From Paraburkholderia sp. NMBU_R16 (lineage in GTDB: Bacteria > Pseudomonadota > Gammaproteobacteria > Burkholderiales > Burkholderiaceae): DNA of 64,000 nt. Positions 32,283 to 42,522 of this stretch are shown one piece after another. Position numbers and translations under genes: made by a program. Position 1 is the first letter of the stretch; the number at the start of each line of letters is the position of its first letter. The DNA is taken from contig NZ_JAAAYE010000019.1 in NCBI RefSeq assembly GCF_013282575.1, forward strand, positions 37,931-101,930, given 5' to 3'. The notes below the pieces were generated by a model. It made no database searches and had not been told where the DNA came from. It was given only the letters and a program-made list of their open reading frames with translations.

Positions 32283-33251
32283 TTACTCGTGCGATGCTTG
32301 CACGGCATTGGAGCGCGGCTTGCGCCGAGCTGCGCTTGCCGCGGCCCGTGACGGCGGGGCCTCGCGCTTCCGGATGGCGACGCCTTCGCGCCCGAGCCAT
32401 TGCTTCAGGCGCTGCGCATCGAAAGGCGCCTGCACTTTCTGGTCGTTGTCGAAGTAGCAATAGATATCCCTCGGCGTACGTGTCAGGGGTGTCTTCGCAA
32501 TAAGTCTTGCGTCGCGCGGCTCGCTGCCGCGTGCCCACGTGGCGATACGTCTCGCCCAGCGTTCGAGTGCGGCGTCCGAATAAGCGCCGCTGTAGAGCGT
32601 TTCGGTGCCATGCAGACGCAAATAGAGAAAATCGGCCGTCACGTCTTCGGTATAGGGCCAGTCGGCCACGGCGTCGGAGATCACGAGCGCAACGCCATAC
32701 CGTCGCAGGATTTCGGGAAACTCGGCCGTGCAAAAACTGCGGTGCCGGATTTCGACCGCATGGCGTAATTGCCCCGCCCGCCGCGTTTCGCACCACGGTT
32801 TCTTTACGCGCGCATCATGTCGTTTCGCAAGCGTTACGGCGTCTTCCACCGTTGGAGGGAGCAGTGCGAGAAACCGTTCGAGCCGTGTCGCCTCGAATGG
32901 GAAGTTCGGCGGAAACTGCCAGAGAAACGGGCCGAGCTTGCCTTCCAGCGCGAGGACTCCGGAGGCGAAGAAATTCGCGATCGCGGGCCGGGCCGACTCG
33001 TCGCGAAAACGCAGCATATGCGTGAGATAGCGTGGCCCTTTCACGCTGAACACGAACTCCTCGGGCACCGCATCATGCCAACTCCGATAGCTGTCTATCG
33101 TCTGTAAGGAATAGTGCGAGCCGTTGATTTCGATCGTATCGACGGCTCGCGATGCGTACGCGAGTTCGCTCGCCTGTCGCAATCCTTTCGGATAGAAGAC
33201 GCCACGCCAACCCTCGTAGCGCCAGCCGGAAATGCCAATATGAATTGCCAT
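32283..33251 (-). CDS. DUF72 (YecE-like) family protein
   Basis: A 322-aa TIM-barrel-like protein of DUF72. Opening MAIHIGISGWRYEGWRGVFY, then LRQASELAYASRAVDTIEIN (GSHYSLQ), FVFSVKGPRYLTHMLRF, GPFLWQFPPNF, HAVEIRHRSFCTAEF and YLRLHGTETLYSGAYSD, the full run of DUF72 blocks. Function unknown; a UV-endonuclease-like fold has been suggested. I use ATG 33251 since it matches the family's usual N-terminus; 33278 is also open. The C-terminus is Lys/Arg/Ala-rich (about 25 residues) and may contact nucleic acid. It stands upstream of egtB on the same strand, 105 bases away. Confidence 0.9.
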   Translation of the reverse strand: MAIHIGISGWRYEGWRGVFYPKGLRQASELAYASRAVDTIEINGSHYSLQTIDSYRSWHDAVPEEFVFSVKGPRYLTHMLRFRDESARPAIANFFASGVLALEGKLGPFLWQFPPNFPFEATRLERFLALLPPTVEDAVTLAKRHDARVKKPWCETRRAGQLRHAVEIRHRSFCTAEFPEILRRYGVALVISDAVADWPYTEDVTADFLYLRLHGTETLYSGAYSDAALERWARRIATWARGSEPRDARLIAKTPLTRTPRDIYCYFDNDQKVQAPFDAQRLKQWLGREGVAIRKREAPPSRAAASAARRKPRSNAVQASHE

Positions 33252-33380
33252 CGCTCGTTCGTCGGAACTTTGCATCATATGGCCGACCGAGCAAGCACCG
33301 TTCCTATTCCGGTCGCGGTGCCGATAAATTTTCGATTGGCTGCGCGCTCTAGGGGGCGCGCACAGCCAACCATAGCGCGT

Positions 33381-35111
33381 TTATTGAACGATTCTGGTCA
33401 CGCCCCGTCCGCGCGGATCGGCCGCCGGCTCCGGCGTATCGCCGTTGATCTCGATGGCCTGGATGTCGCCGTTGAAACCCTGCTTCTGCAAGACGTAGCC
33501 CATGTCCTGCAATTGCTTCGCGAGTTCGCCCTCGATCGGCTTGTACGGCTCCCAGAAGATCGTGTTGGGCGGCAGCAATTGGTGGTGAAAGCGCATCGCC
33601 GCAACGGCATCGGGCAACGGCATCTTGAAGTCATAGACGTTGCTGACGACCTGGAAGATCGACGTGAAGATGCGCGAGCCGCCCGGTGTGCCGATGACGA
33701 GCGCCACTTTGCCATCCTTCGTCAGGATCGTCGGCGACATCGACGACAAGGGACGCTTTTTCGGCTCGATCGAATTCGCATCGCTGCCGACCACGCCGAA
33801 CATGTTCGCCACGCCAGGCTTGGCGGAGAAGTCGTCCATCTCGTCGTTCAACAGAATGCCCGTTCCGTCCGCCACGACGCCCGATCCGAAGTAACCGTTG
33901 ATCGTGTAAGTGTTCGAGACGGCGTTGCCCCATTTGTCGATCACGGAGAAGTGGGTCGTCTCCGCTTTCTCCGGCATCGAGGCGCCGAGGCCCGGCTGCA
34001 CGCTCTTCGTGTCCGACGGCTTGTCCGGATTGACTTCGGCCGCGCGCTTGGCGATGTAATCGTCGGCGATCAACTGTGCAACAGGTACCTTGAAGAAATC
34101 GGGATCGCCGAGATATTGCGCGCGGTCGGCGAAGACACGCTTTTCGATTTCCGCGACGAGGTGAATGTACTTCGCCGAATTGAGCGGCACGCCCTCGAAC
34201 TTGTCCTTCAAGTCGGCCTTCATCTTCAGCAACTGCACGAGCCCGATGCCGCCTGAGCTCGGCGGCGGCGCCGTAATCACGTGATAGCCGTTCCAGTCAG
34301 CTTGCACCGGTTGGCGCCATACAGCCTTGTATTGCTGCAGGTCGCGCTTCGTGATGAGGCCGCCATCCGCTTTCATCGAGGCCGCGATCAGGTCGGCCGT
34401 CTTGCCGTCGTAGAACTCTTTCGCGCCTTTCTCGGCGATGCGCGTGAGCGTCGCAGCGAGCTCCGGCTGCTTGAACGTGACGCCGGTATTCAGGCCGCCG
34501 AAATATTTGCCGAAGTTCGTTTTATCGCCGAACTCCTTTGCCGCGTTGTCGCGACGCTCCTGCAATTGATCGCTGACCTCGAAGCCGTCTCGCGCGTAGT
34601 GGATGGCCGGAGCGAGGACCTGCTTCCATTTCAGCCGGCCAAAGCGCTTTTGCGCCTCCCACATTCCCTCCACCGTGCCAGGCACGCCGACGGCGCGCGG
34701 GCCGACGAGACTCATGCCCTTGATCACGTTGCCGTCCTTGTCGAGGTACATGTCCTTCGTCGCCGCCAGCGGGGCCCGCTCGCGGTAATCGAGGAAGTAC
34801 GGCTTGCCGTTGACGTAGAGCGTCATGAACCCGCCGCCGCCGATGTTGCCTGCCTCGGGATATGTCACGGCCAGCGTGAAGGCGATCGCCACTGCCGCAT
34901 CGACTGCGTTGCCGCCTTCCTTGAAGATCTGCTCGGCCGCATCGGCGCTGAACTCGTCCGCGACCGCCATGGCCGATGCCGTCAATACGGGTTTCGCCGT
35001 ACCGGTCTTTGCGACGGCCGGTACGCTTTCCATCAGGCCGAGCGATGCCGTTGCCAGCGCAACGACACTCCACCCTGCCGCGGTGGCCTTGATGCGGCTG
35101 ATTGAATTCAT
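33381..35111 (-). CDS. ggt: Gamma-glutamyltransferase (self-cleaving, periplasmic)
   Basis: A 576-aa Ntn-hydrolase that cuts gamma-glutamyl bonds, e.g. of glutathione, and matures by self-cleavage. Signal peptide in residues 1-35 (ATAAGWSVVALATASLGLM, ending AVA). Large-subunit text: GGNAVDAAVAIAFTLAVTYP, GNIGGGGFMTLYVNGKPYFL, DYRERAPLAATKDMYLDKDG. The cleavage nucleophile Thr is in EKAETTHFSVIDKWGNAVS; the lid-loop and oxyanion region are NGYFGSGVV and KKRPLSSMSPTI, and TPGGSRIFTSIFQVVSNVYD is the conserved C-terminal block. GAGGAGGGGAC precedes ATG 35111. In Burkholderia it would recycle glutathione or take part in amino-acid supply. Confidence 0.95.
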   Translation of the reverse strand: MNSISRIKATAAGWSVVALATASLGLMESVPAVAKTGTAKPVLTASAMAVADEFSADAAEQIFKEGGNAVDAAVAIAFTLAVTYPEAGNIGGGGFMTLYVNGKPYFLDYRERAPLAATKDMYLDKDGNVIKGMSLVGPRAVGVPGTVEGMWEAQKRFGRLKWKQVLAPAIHYARDGFEVSDQLQERRDNAAKEFGDKTNFGKYFGGLNTGVTFKQPELAATLTRIAEKGAKEFYDGKTADLIAASMKADGGLITKRDLQQYKAVWRQPVQADWNGYHVITAPPPSSGGIGLVQLLKMKADLKDKFEGVPLNSAKYIHLVAEIEKRVFADRAQYLGDPDFFKVPVAQLIADDYIAKRAAEVNPDKPSDTKSVQPGLGASMPEKAETTHFSVIDKWGNAVSNTYTINGYFGSGVVADGTGILLNDEMDDFSAKPGVANMFGVVGSDANSIEPKKRPLSSMSPTILTKDGKVALVIGTPGGSRIFTSIFQVVSNVYDFKMPLPDAVAAMRFHHQLLPPNTIFWEPYKPIEGELAKQLQDMGYVLQKQGFNGDIQAIEINGDTPEPAADPRGRGVTRIVQ

Positions 35112-35440
35112 GAAGTCCCCTCCTCGTAAATCATCGTATGCACGCGCTTATATCACGCGGAAATGGTTTGCGAAACGACGAAGTTCCGTAGTCGCATTCC
35201 GTGGTGACAGCTGACGGCTTGGAGCAGGCTCAGGAACGAGAGTCTGCGCTGCGCATCCATCACGAGGCGAAAACGGGTCTCTCCGCCGCAAAAAAAGTAC
35301 TATTTGAACCAGACATTTACGCAAACGGTCCCGGGCTGACAGCCGCGAGCACCGCAACTGACCAGCGGCGCGCTGGTGGATAATTCGCGGCATCGGCGCT
35401 CGTCAGTCGTCTGGGCGTTGTCCTTTCGGAGCCATCATCC
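35112..35440. other. Divergent intergenic region
   Basis: 329 bases between ggt (-) and the BPSS1780-type gene (+). It must hold both promoters, but I find no clear hexamers, palindromes or repeats; a seven-A run near 35290 is the only low-complexity part. No credible coding. Confidence 0.35.
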
Positions 35441-36151
35441 ATGTACACGCACACCGTTCCCGCTCATCACGGCTCGCAATGGATCGTGGAGGGATGGGCG
35501 CTGTTCCGCGTGCGGCCCGCCGTATGGGTCGCGCTCGGCGCAATCGACTTGGTCGTCACGGTTTTGCTCAGCATGATTCCGGTGATCAGCGATCTCACGC
35601 CCGTATTCACCGTTTTATGGGCCGGCGGCATGAGCGCCGCGGCCGAAAACTGCCGCACGCTCGGCACCGTGCGCGTGGCCGATGCGTTCAACGGCATCCG
35701 CCGTCATGCTCAGCCGCTCTTTGCCGCCAGCCTCGTCGCACTGGCTGCCGCGCTCGTCTGCGATTTCGCCGCAAGCCGCATGGCAGCATCGTTCAATGCG
35801 CTCGCACTCGCTACCCCCGGCGCGGCAAGCGCAAGCGCGCCGTGGCTCGCCGCGCTACTCTATGCGATAGCGGTCATCGGCGCCGCGATCACGCTTTGGC
35901 TCGCGCCATCGCTGATCGTGCTCGAACGCATGCCGCCGCTGGACGCGCTCAAAGCCAGCGCGGTCGCGACCTGGCGCAATCCGCTGGCGGCGCTCGTGTA
36001 TGGGGTGTTCATCGCGGGCCTGGCCGGCGCCGCGCTGGTCACACTCGGCATCGGCCTCATCGTGCTTGCGCCGCTCGCGTATCTGTCGACGTTTGCGGCT
36101 TACCGCGATCTGTTCGCGAACCGGCGAACCGGCGCGGATACGCCAGCTTGA
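35441..36151 (+). CDS. BPSS1780-family membrane protein
   Basis: A 236-aa integral membrane protein, family named after B. pseudomallei BPSS1780; function unknown. Opening [20 protein letters not shown], five to six hydrophobic segments (e.g. [58 protein letters not shown]), an internal amphipathic block [20 protein letters not shown], and C-terminal [20 protein letters not shown] followed by [12 protein letters not shown]. Same-strand with the Lhr gene 31 bases later, so possibly co-transcribed. No ribosome site is obvious. Confidence 0.88.
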   Translation: MYTHTVPAHHGSQWIVEGWALFRVRPAVWVALGAIDLVVTVLLSMIPVISDLTPVFTVLWAGGMSAAAENCRTLGTVRVADAFNGIRRHAQPLFAASLVALAAALVCDFAASRMAASFNALALATPGAASASAPWLAALLYAIAVIGAAITLWLAPSLIVLERMPPLDALKASAVATWRNPLAALVYGVFIAGLAGAALVTLGIGLIVLAPLAYLSTFAAYRDLFANRRTGADTPA

Positions 36152-36182
36152 AAGTTCAGCGCAAGCGCCATATATCGACGTC

Positions 36183-39100
36183 ATGACGCCCTCTCTCGCT
36201 CACGAGGCGCTCGCCGAATTCCACCCCGCGGTCGCCGCGTGGTTCGAGCGCACGTTCGATGCGCCCACCGAGGCACAGTGCCGTGCATGGCCGCCTATCC
36301 GGCGCGGCCGGTCGACGCTTGTCGCCGCGCCGACCGGCTCAGGCAAAACACTGACGGCTTTTCTCTGGGCGCTCGATCAACTCGTGCGCGACGGGCTCGC
36401 CGCGGGCGGCGCGTTGCCGGACGCAACGCTCGTCGTCTATGTCTCGCCGCTCAAGGCGCTGTCGAACGACATCCATGCCAATCTCGAGCGGCCGCTGGCC
36501 GGCATCGCGGAAGAACTGGCCCGCCTCGGGCTGCCGCCCGTCGATATCCGCACGGCGGTCCGTACGGGCGACACGACGCAACGCGAACGATCGGCGCAAC
36601 GCCAACGGGCCCCGCACATCCTCGTCACGACCCCAGAATCGCTCTACGTGCTGCTCTCGTCCGATTCGGGCCGCCGCATGCTCGCCACGACGCGCACAGT
36701 CATCGTCGATGAAATCCACGCTGTCGCCGCTACCAAGCGCGGCAGCCATCTAGCGCTCTCGCTGGAACGGCTCGACGCGCTCTGCAAGCGTCGTCTGCCG
36801 CGCATCGGACTGTCCGCCACCCAAAAGCCGATCGAGACCGTCGCTCAGTTTCTCGTCGGGCAGGGCCCGCATGCGCAGTGCGCGATCGTCGACGTGGGCC
36901 ACAACCGCCCGCGCGATCTCGCGCTCGAGTTGCCCCCGGTCCCGCTCGAAGCCGTCATGGCCAACGAGGTCTGGGAACGTGTCTACGACAGACTCGCCGA
37001 GCTCGCGGCGGCGCATGCCACGACGCTCGTCTTCGTCAATACCCGCCGCATGGCCGAGCGCGCCGCGCGTCATCTGACGGAGCGGCTCGGCAAGGATGCC
37101 GTCGCGGCGCATCACGGCAGCATGGCCAAGGAACATCGGCTCGATGCCGAATCGCGGCTCAAGCGCGGCGCTCTGCGTGTGCTGGTCGCCACCGCCTCTC
37201 TCGAACTCGGCATCGATATCGGCGACGTCGACCTCGTGTGTCAGCTGGGCTCGCCGCGTGCCATTGCGCCTTTCCTGCAACGCGTGGGCCGCTCGGGACA
37301 CCATGTCGGCGGTATGCCGAAAGGCCGACTTTTTCCGACTTCGCGCGACGATCTCGTCGAATGCGCCGCGCTGATCGATTGCACGCGGCGCGGCGAACTC
37401 GATGCACTCGTCATTCCGCGTGCGCCGCTCGACGTGCTCGCCCAGCAGATCGTGGCGGAGGTAGGCTGCGAGGAATGGAGCGAGGATGCGCTGTTCGAGT
37501 GCTATCGCCACGCCGCGCCGTATGCAACGCTCACGCGCGAACGCTTCGATGCCGTGCTGCGCATGCTGGCCGAAGGCTACACAAGCCGACATGGGCCGCG
37601 CGGTGCGTACGTGCATCGCGACATCGTGAGCGGCACGCTACGTGCGCGCCGCGGCGGTAAGCTCACGGCCGTCACGTCCGGTGGCACCATCCCTGATAAC
37701 GCCGACTATGCGGTGCTGCTCGAGCCGCAAGGCATCAATATCGGCACCGTCAACGAAGACTTCGCGGTCGAAAGCCTCGCCGGCGATGTCTTTCAGCTCG
37801 GCAACACGGCCTATCGCATCCTACGCGTCGAAGCCGGACGCGTGCGCGTCGTCGATGCGGCGGGGCAAGCACCGAACATCCCGTTCTGGCTCGGTGAGGC
37901 GCCCGGGCGCAGCGACGAACTGTCCGCCGCAGTTTCGCGTCTACGCGCGCGCATCGACGCATTACTGAGGTCTCCCGACGATATGGCGCAATCGTCCGTG
38001 CCGCCCGCCCTCGTGGATGACGCAGTGAAGACGCTCATGCGCGAGCTGAACGTGAGCGAGAGCGCCGCACGCCAGATCGTCGAATATCTGGCCCGCGCCC
38101 GCGCTGCACTGACGACCTTGCCCACGCAGGATACGCTCGTGATGGAGCGCTTCTTCGACGAATCGGGGGGCGCGCAGCTCGTGATCCATTCGCCGTTCGG
38201 TAGCCGGATCAATCGCGCGTGGGGGCTCGCCTTGCGCAAGCGTTTTTGCCGCACGTTCAACTTCGAGCTGCAAGCCGCGGCAACCGAGGACGCCATCGTC
38301 CTCTCGCTCACGAGCGCCCATAGTTTTCCGCTCGACGAAGTCTGGCGCTATCTGCATTCGAATACGGCCGAGCATGTTCTGATTCAGGCTCTGCTCGACG
38401 CACCGCTGTTCAACGTACGCTGGCGCTGGAACGCGACGACTTCGCTGGCGTTGCCGCGCTTCACGGGCGGGCGCAAGACGGCACCTCAATTGCAGCGCAT
38501 GAAAAGCGAGGATTTGCTGGCGGCCGTCTTCCCCGATCAAGTGGCGTGCCTCGAGAACATCGCCGGCGAGCGCGAACTGCCGAATCATCCGCTTGTCGAT
38601 CAGACGATCGACGACTGCCTGCATGAAGCGATGGACTGCGAAGGCTGGGTTGCGTTGCTGCGTCGAATCGAAAGCGGCAGCGTCTCGCTCGTGACGCGCG
38701 AGCTTGCGGCGCCGTCACCGCTCGCCGCTGAGATTCTCAATGCACGGCCCTACGCATTCCTCGACGACGCCCCGCTCGAAGAGCGCCGTACGCAAGCAGT
38801 GCTCTCGCGCCGTTTCAGCGAGCCTGACAGCGCCAACGATCTCGGCGCGCTCGATGCGCACGCGATCGACACGGTGCGCGAGGAAGCATGGCCTGGCGTG
38901 CGAAACGCCGACGAGATGCACGAGGCGTTGATGACGCTCGCGTGCGCGAGCGAAAGCGAGGTTCGGTCGAACGACGGGTGGGCCACGTGGCTCGCGGAGT
39001 TGGCGCGGTCGGGGCGTGCAACCCGCATGCAGATCGCGCAAGACGATGCCCTTTGGTTGCCGCTCGAACGGCTTGCCGCTTTTCGCGCGGTCTATCCCGA

Positions 39101-40577
39101 CGCCGTGTACGAGCCGCGCCTCGTCGTCCCGGCGCAGTTCGATGCGGGCGGATCGACCGACGATGCGCTCGTCGAAATCGTCCGGTCGCGTCTGAGCGCC
39201 CTGCCGCCATCCACCGTTGCCCAATTGGCGCGCCCGCTTGCGCTGCCCGCCTCGGCCGTTGCCGGCGCGCTCGTCGCGCTCGAAGCACAAGGCTACGTCA
39301 TGCGCGGCCGCTTTTCACCGGGCGCGAACATGGACGAATGGTGCGAGCGGCATCTGCTCGCACGGATTCACCGCTATACCATTCGGCGTTTGCGTCGCGA
39401 GATCGAGCCTGTCGAGCGTGCCGATTTCATGCGTTTCCTGTTCGAATGGCAGCGCGTTGCGCCCGACGCGCGCGGCATGGGACCCGATGCGCTCGCCGCC
39501 ACGCTCGAGCAACTCGAAGGCTTCGAGGCGCCCGCCGCCGCGTGGGAAGAAGACATCCTGCCCGGCCGGATTCGCGACTATACGGGCACGTCGCTCGACG
39601 CGCTATGCCGCTCAGGCCGGCTCGTCTGGGCCCGGCTCGCGCAAGCGTCCGCCCGCGTATCGAGTACGCCTGTGCGCTCGACGCCGATCGTGCTGCTCGC
39701 TCGCCGCCATCTGCCGCTCTGGCAGGCGCTGAGCGAACCGCCTGCCGCCGATGCGCTATCTGCCCGCGCCCGCGCCGTCTTCGACGCACTCTCGCGACAC
39801 GGAGCGATGTTTTTCGATGAGCAGCTTCACGAGACGCGCTCGCTGCCCATCGAGCTCGAAGCGGCCCTCGGCGAACTGGTCGCAGCCGGCCTCGTCAATG
39901 CCGACAGCTTCGCGGGACTGCGCGCGCTGCTGCAGCCGGCCGCGGCACGCCAGCGCACCGCGCGTCACGGGCCTCGGCGCGGCGCGCGACACGGGGCGTT
40001 CATCGGCGGCATGGCGGATGCCGGGCGCTGGGCGTTGATCAGGCGGCCACCCGTCGGAGAGACCGCGGCCGCGGATGCGCCCGCCGGTATCGGCGATGCA
40101 CGGCACTCGAGCGCCGCATCGGCGGACGTACTCGAACATGTCGCCATGACATTGCTGCGACGTTATGGCGTCGTCTGCTGGCAGCTGCTCGAGCGCGAGC
40201 CGTCGTGGCTGCCGCGCTGGCGCGAGCTGCTGCGTACCTTCCACCGGCTGGAGGGGCGCGGCGAAGTACGCGGCGGGAGGTTCGTCAACGGCCTGTCGGG
40301 CGAACAATTCGCCTTGCCCGAAGCGATTCCGGTCTTGCGCGAAACGCGCAAGCGTCCCGCCGACGGCACGTTGGTCTGCGTGAACGGCGCGGACCCGCTC
40401 AACCTCGTCGGTACCATCTTGCCGGGCGACAAGATCCCTGCGCTCGCGGGGAACCGCATCGTCTTTCGCGATGGCGTACCGATTGCGACGCTGATCTCCG
40501 GGCACTTCGATTTCCTGGCGGAGCTCAGCGCCGACGAACGCGAACGGGCGCGCGGGCAGTTGACGCGCCGCGTTTGA
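36183..40577 (+). CDS. lhr: Lhr-type large DEAD/DExH helicase
   Basis: A 1464-aa superfamily-2 helicase of the Lhr (large helicase-related) type, which unwinds RNA:DNA and DNA hybrids 3' to 5' and takes part in DNA repair. Seen: Walker A APTGSGKT (49-56), [28 protein letters not shown] (176-179), SATQ motif [32 protein letters not shown], and QRVGRSGHH motif VI. A winged-helix/beta-barrel follows, then the long C-terminal domain (residues about 850-1464) that only full Lhr proteins have, with [16 protein letters not shown] and [23 protein letters not shown] 36183 has no good ribosome site; it may rely on coupling with the gene before. Nothing suggests truncation. Confidence 0.95.
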   Translation: MTPSLAHEALAEFHPAVAAWFERTFDAPTEAQCRAWPPIRRGRSTLVAAPTGSGKTLTAFLWALDQLVRDGLAAGGALPDATLVVYVSPLKALSNDIHANLERPLAGIAEELARLGLPPVDIRTAVRTGDTTQRERSAQRQRAPHILVTTPESLYVLLSSDSGRRMLATTRTVIVDEIHAVAATKRGSHLALSLERLDALCKRRLPRIGLSATQKPIETVAQFLVGQGPHAQCAIVDVGHNRPRDLALELPPVPLEAVMANEVWERVYDRLAELAAAHATTLVFVNTRRMAERAARHLTERLGKDAVAAHHGSMAKEHRLDAESRLKRGALRVLVATASLELGIDIGDVDLVCQLGSPRAIAPFLQRVGRSGHHVGGMPKGRLFPTSRDDLVECAALIDCTRRGELDALVIPRAPLDVLAQQIVAEVGCEEWSEDALFECYRHAAPYATLTRERFDAVLRMLAEGYTSRHGPRGAYVHRDIVSGTLRARRGGKLTAVTSGGTIPDNADYAVLLEPQGINIGTVNEDFAVESLAGDVFQLGNTAYRILRVEAGRVRVVDAAGQAPNIPFWLGEAPGRSDELSAAVSRLRARIDALLRSPDDMAQSSVPPALVDDAVKTLMRELNVSESAARQIVEYLARARAALTTLPTQDTLVMERFFDESGGAQLVIHSPFGSRINRAWGLALRKRFCRTFNFELQAAATEDAIVLSLTSAHSFPLDEVWRYLHSNTAEHVLIQALLDAPLFNVRWRWNATTSLALPRFTGGRKTAPQLQRMKSEDLLAAVFPDQVACLENIAGERELPNHPLVDQTIDDCLHEAMDCEGWVALLRRIESGSVSLVTRELAAPSPLAAEILNARPYAFLDDAPLEERRTQAVLSRRFSEPDSANDLGALDAHAIDTVREEAWPGVRNADEMHEALMTLACASESEVRSNDGWATWLAELARSGRATRMQIAQDDALWLPLERLAAFRAVYPDAVYEPRLVVPAQFDAGGSTDDALVEIVRSRLSALPPSTVAQLARPLALPASAVAGALVALEAQGYVMRGRFSPGANMDEWCERHLLARIHRYTIRRLRREIEPVERADFMRFLFEWQRVAPDARGMGPDALAATLEQLEGFEAPAAAWEEDILPGRIRDYTGTSLDALCRSGRLVWARLAQASARVSSTPVRSTPIVLLARRHLPLWQALSEPPAADALSARARAVFDALSRHGAMFFDEQLHETRSLPIELEAALGELVAAGLVNADSFAGLRALLQPAAARQRTARHGPRRGARHGAFIGGMADAGRWALIRRPPVGETAAADAPAGIGDARHSSAASADVLEHVAMTLLRRYGVVCWQLLEREPSWLPRWRELLRTFHRLEGRGEVRGGRFVNGLSGEQFALPEAIPVLRETRKRPADGTLVCVNGADPLNLVGTILPGDKIPALAGNRIVFRDGVPIATLISGHFDFLAELSADERERARGQLTRRV

Positions 40578-40626
40578 GGCACTCCGGCCATCGACGCGCT
40601 GTGGGCACCCCACGCAGTCGAAAACG

Positions 40627-40645
40627 CGTTTGCCTAGGGCAAACG
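40627..40645. terminator. Short perfect hairpin after lhr
   Basis: CGTTTGCC-TAG-GGCAAACG (8-bp stem, 3-base loop), 50 bases after the lhr stop. No T-run follows. Candidate terminator or processing site only. Confidence 0.35.
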
Positions 40646-40772
40646 AGGGGGCCTATCAATTTTTGGCGCTCGCGGCCGTTATCAAGCTGGTAAGCCCCCG
40701 GCACGCCCACCCGTGCCCGGAATCGGGGCCGCAACCCTTGTATCGACAGGTCCAACCTCGAGGAATGCTTCA

Positions 40773-41735
40773 ATGGCCGCAGATCATCACTCGATCGACG
40801 AACGCACCAATCTGACCAGTTCGAACAAGTTCGAACTCCTGCTATTCCGGCTCGGCGCGGCCTCCGGCGACGAAGGCGATCCGCACGAGCTCTACGGCAT
40901 CAACGTCTTCAAGGTGCGCGAGATCATGACGATGCCGGCCGTGACGCCGATTGCCGGTTCGTCCGTTCACGTACTCGGTGCGGTCGACATCCGCGGCCAG
41001 ATCATTCCTGTGATCGATCTGCCGCGGCTCATGGGATGCAACCCGACACGGGGCCTCAACATCCTGCTCGTCACCGAATTCGCCCGCTCGACGCAGGCGT
41101 TCGCGGTCGAGGAAGTGGACGACATCGTCCGCCTCGAATGGAATCAGGTTCTTTCGGCCGAAGCGTCGGCAGGCGCCAGCTCGGTCACGAGCATTGCCCG
41201 CATCGACGGCAATACCGGCGACTCCCGGCTCGCGCAGGTGGTCGACGTCGAGCAGGTACTGCGCGACGTGTTTCCGGCGCAGCATCCGAGCGTCGACCCG
41301 CAGGAGGTCGGCGCAGCCGTGACGGTCAAAACCGGAGCGAAGATTCTGGCGGCCGACGATTCCGGTTTCGCCCGCAAGCTGATCGAGCAAAGCCTGGCCG
41401 CGCTCGGCGCCGAATACATCATCGCCAAGACGGGTCAGGAGGCGTGGGATATTCTCAGCAAGATCTCCCGCGAAGCGCAGGACGAAGGCGTGCGCACACG
41501 CGACAAGATCGCGCTGGTGCTGACCGACCTCGAAATGCCGGAAATGGACGGGTTCATGCTGACACGGCAGATCAAGGCCGACGAACGCACTTGCGACATC
41601 CCCGTCATCATTCACTCGTCGCTGACGGGCACGGCCAACGAGGCGCACGTCAAGAACGCGGGTGCGACGGGGTACGTGGCCAAGTTCCAGGCCGGCGATC
41701 TGGCCTCCGCAATCCGCCAAGCCCTGGCGGCCTGA
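40773..41735 (+). CDS. cheV: CheV chemotaxis coupling protein (CheW + receiver)
   Basis: A 320-aa protein. Residues about 15-160 form a CheW domain (FELLLFRLGAASGDEGDPHE, ELYGINVFKVREIM, VDIRGQIIPVIDLPRLMG) that couples receptors to CheA. Residues about 185-318 are a receiver: ILAADDSGFARKLIEQSL with acidic pair DD, phospho-Asp in LTDLEMPEMDGFML, IIHSSLTG and a YVAKFQAGDLASAI Lys. Phosphorylation of CheV adapts receptor coupling. No other chemotaxis genes adjoin, so it serves distant receptors. AGGAA is the ribosome site of ATG 40773; the earlier frame from 40713 was not used. Confidence 0.94.
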   Translation: MAADHHSIDERTNLTSSNKFELLLFRLGAASGDEGDPHELYGINVFKVREIMTMPAVTPIAGSSVHVLGAVDIRGQIIPVIDLPRLMGCNPTRGLNILLVTEFARSTQAFAVEEVDDIVRLEWNQVLSAEASAGASSVTSIARIDGNTGDSRLAQVVDVEQVLRDVFPAQHPSVDPQEVGAAVTVKTGAKILAADDSGFARKLIEQSLAALGAEYIIAKTGQEAWDILSKISREAQDEGVRTRDKIALVLTDLEMPEMDGFMLTRQIKADERTCDIPVIIHSSLTGTANEAHVKNAGATGYVAKFQAGDLASAIRQALAA

Positions 41736-41805
41736 GCGCGAACGGCGGGCATTGTCCTTGCGGCGCATGCCTGCGTTGCCGCCGCCGGCTCGCCTTTCCC
41801 GCCGC

Positions 41806-42522
41806 ATGAGTCCCTCGCCGCTTTTCGTCGTTTCGCCCCATCTCGACGATGCCGTTTTCAGCTGCGGCATGCTGCTCGCGATGCACCCAGGCTCGATCGT
41901 CTGCACCGTATTCGCGGGCGCACCGCGGCCTGCTCTATCTACACCGTGGGATGAGGCCTCGGGCTTTGCCGATTCGGACGCCGCATTGGACGCGCGCAGG
42001 CGCGAAGACGATCGCGCGCTCGCATTGCTCGATGCCCGGCCAATCCGGCTGGCGTTTACCGACAGCCAATACCGCCACACCCCGGCAATCGAGACCCTGA
42101 GCGCGGCGCTTTACGAGGCATGGCAACGAAGCGGCCGTCTCTCCTTTGTCGTGCCGCTCGGCCTTTATCACTCCGACCACGTACTCGTTGCCGACGCCTG
42201 TTGCTCATTGCTCGGCTCGGCAAAGGTTGCCCCGCTGATCGCATACGAGGAAGCGATCTATCGGCACATCGGGCGAATCGCGCTGGAGCGCCGCGGCTCC
42301 CTCGCGTCGAGGGGAATCCTGACGACACCCGACACCGACGACATTCTCGGGCCCGTTCGGAGCGCGCGCGCGGCCGCGCAAAAATGGCGGAGCGTGCGAG
42401 CCTATCGAAGTCAATTGCGCGCGCTCGGCGACGCGCATCCGAACGATCTCGTCGAACCCGAGCGCTATTGGCGTTTATCGCTCGCGCGCAGCGTGTATCG
42501 GCGCGCGAACTGCAGCCGCTGA
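41806..42522 (+). CDS. PIG-L family deacetylase
   Basis: A 238-aa LmbE-like zinc-dependent N-deacetylase. The metal motif is VVSPHLDDAVFSCGML (P-H-x-D-D), followed by a second element YHSDHVLVADA. Substrates in this family are N-acetyl sugars such as GlcNAc-inositol, bacillithiol and polysaccharide units. It begins the glycan gene cluster (41.8-52.8 kb). ATG 41806 directly before SPSPLFVVSPH is used; 41767 is open too. Its last 58 bases overlap, tail to tail, the end of the GT2 gene on the other strand, i.e. 42465-42522 codes on both strands, so the ends constrain each other. Confidence 0.88.
   Translation: MSPSPLFVVSPHLDDAVFSCGMLLAMHPGSIVCTVFAGAPRPALSTPWDEASGFADSDAALDARRREDDRALALLDARPIRLAFTDSQYRHTPAIETLSAALYEAWQRSGRLSFVVPLGLYHSDHVLVADACCSLLGSAKVAPLIAYEEAIYRHIGRIALERRGSLASRGILTTPDTDDILGPVRSARAAAQKWRSVRAYRSQLRALGDAHPNDLVEPERYWRLSLARSVYRRANCSR

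Noticed and set aside
33114..34256. 380-codon forward frame opposite gamma-glutamyltransferase and DUF72
   Set aside because: Arg/Leu/Val-rich shadow with no family text; the minus-strand genes have clear motifs.
34281..35105. 274-codon forward frame inside the gamma-glutamyltransferase region
   Set aside because: Antisense shadow; composition typical of the complement of a high-GC gene.
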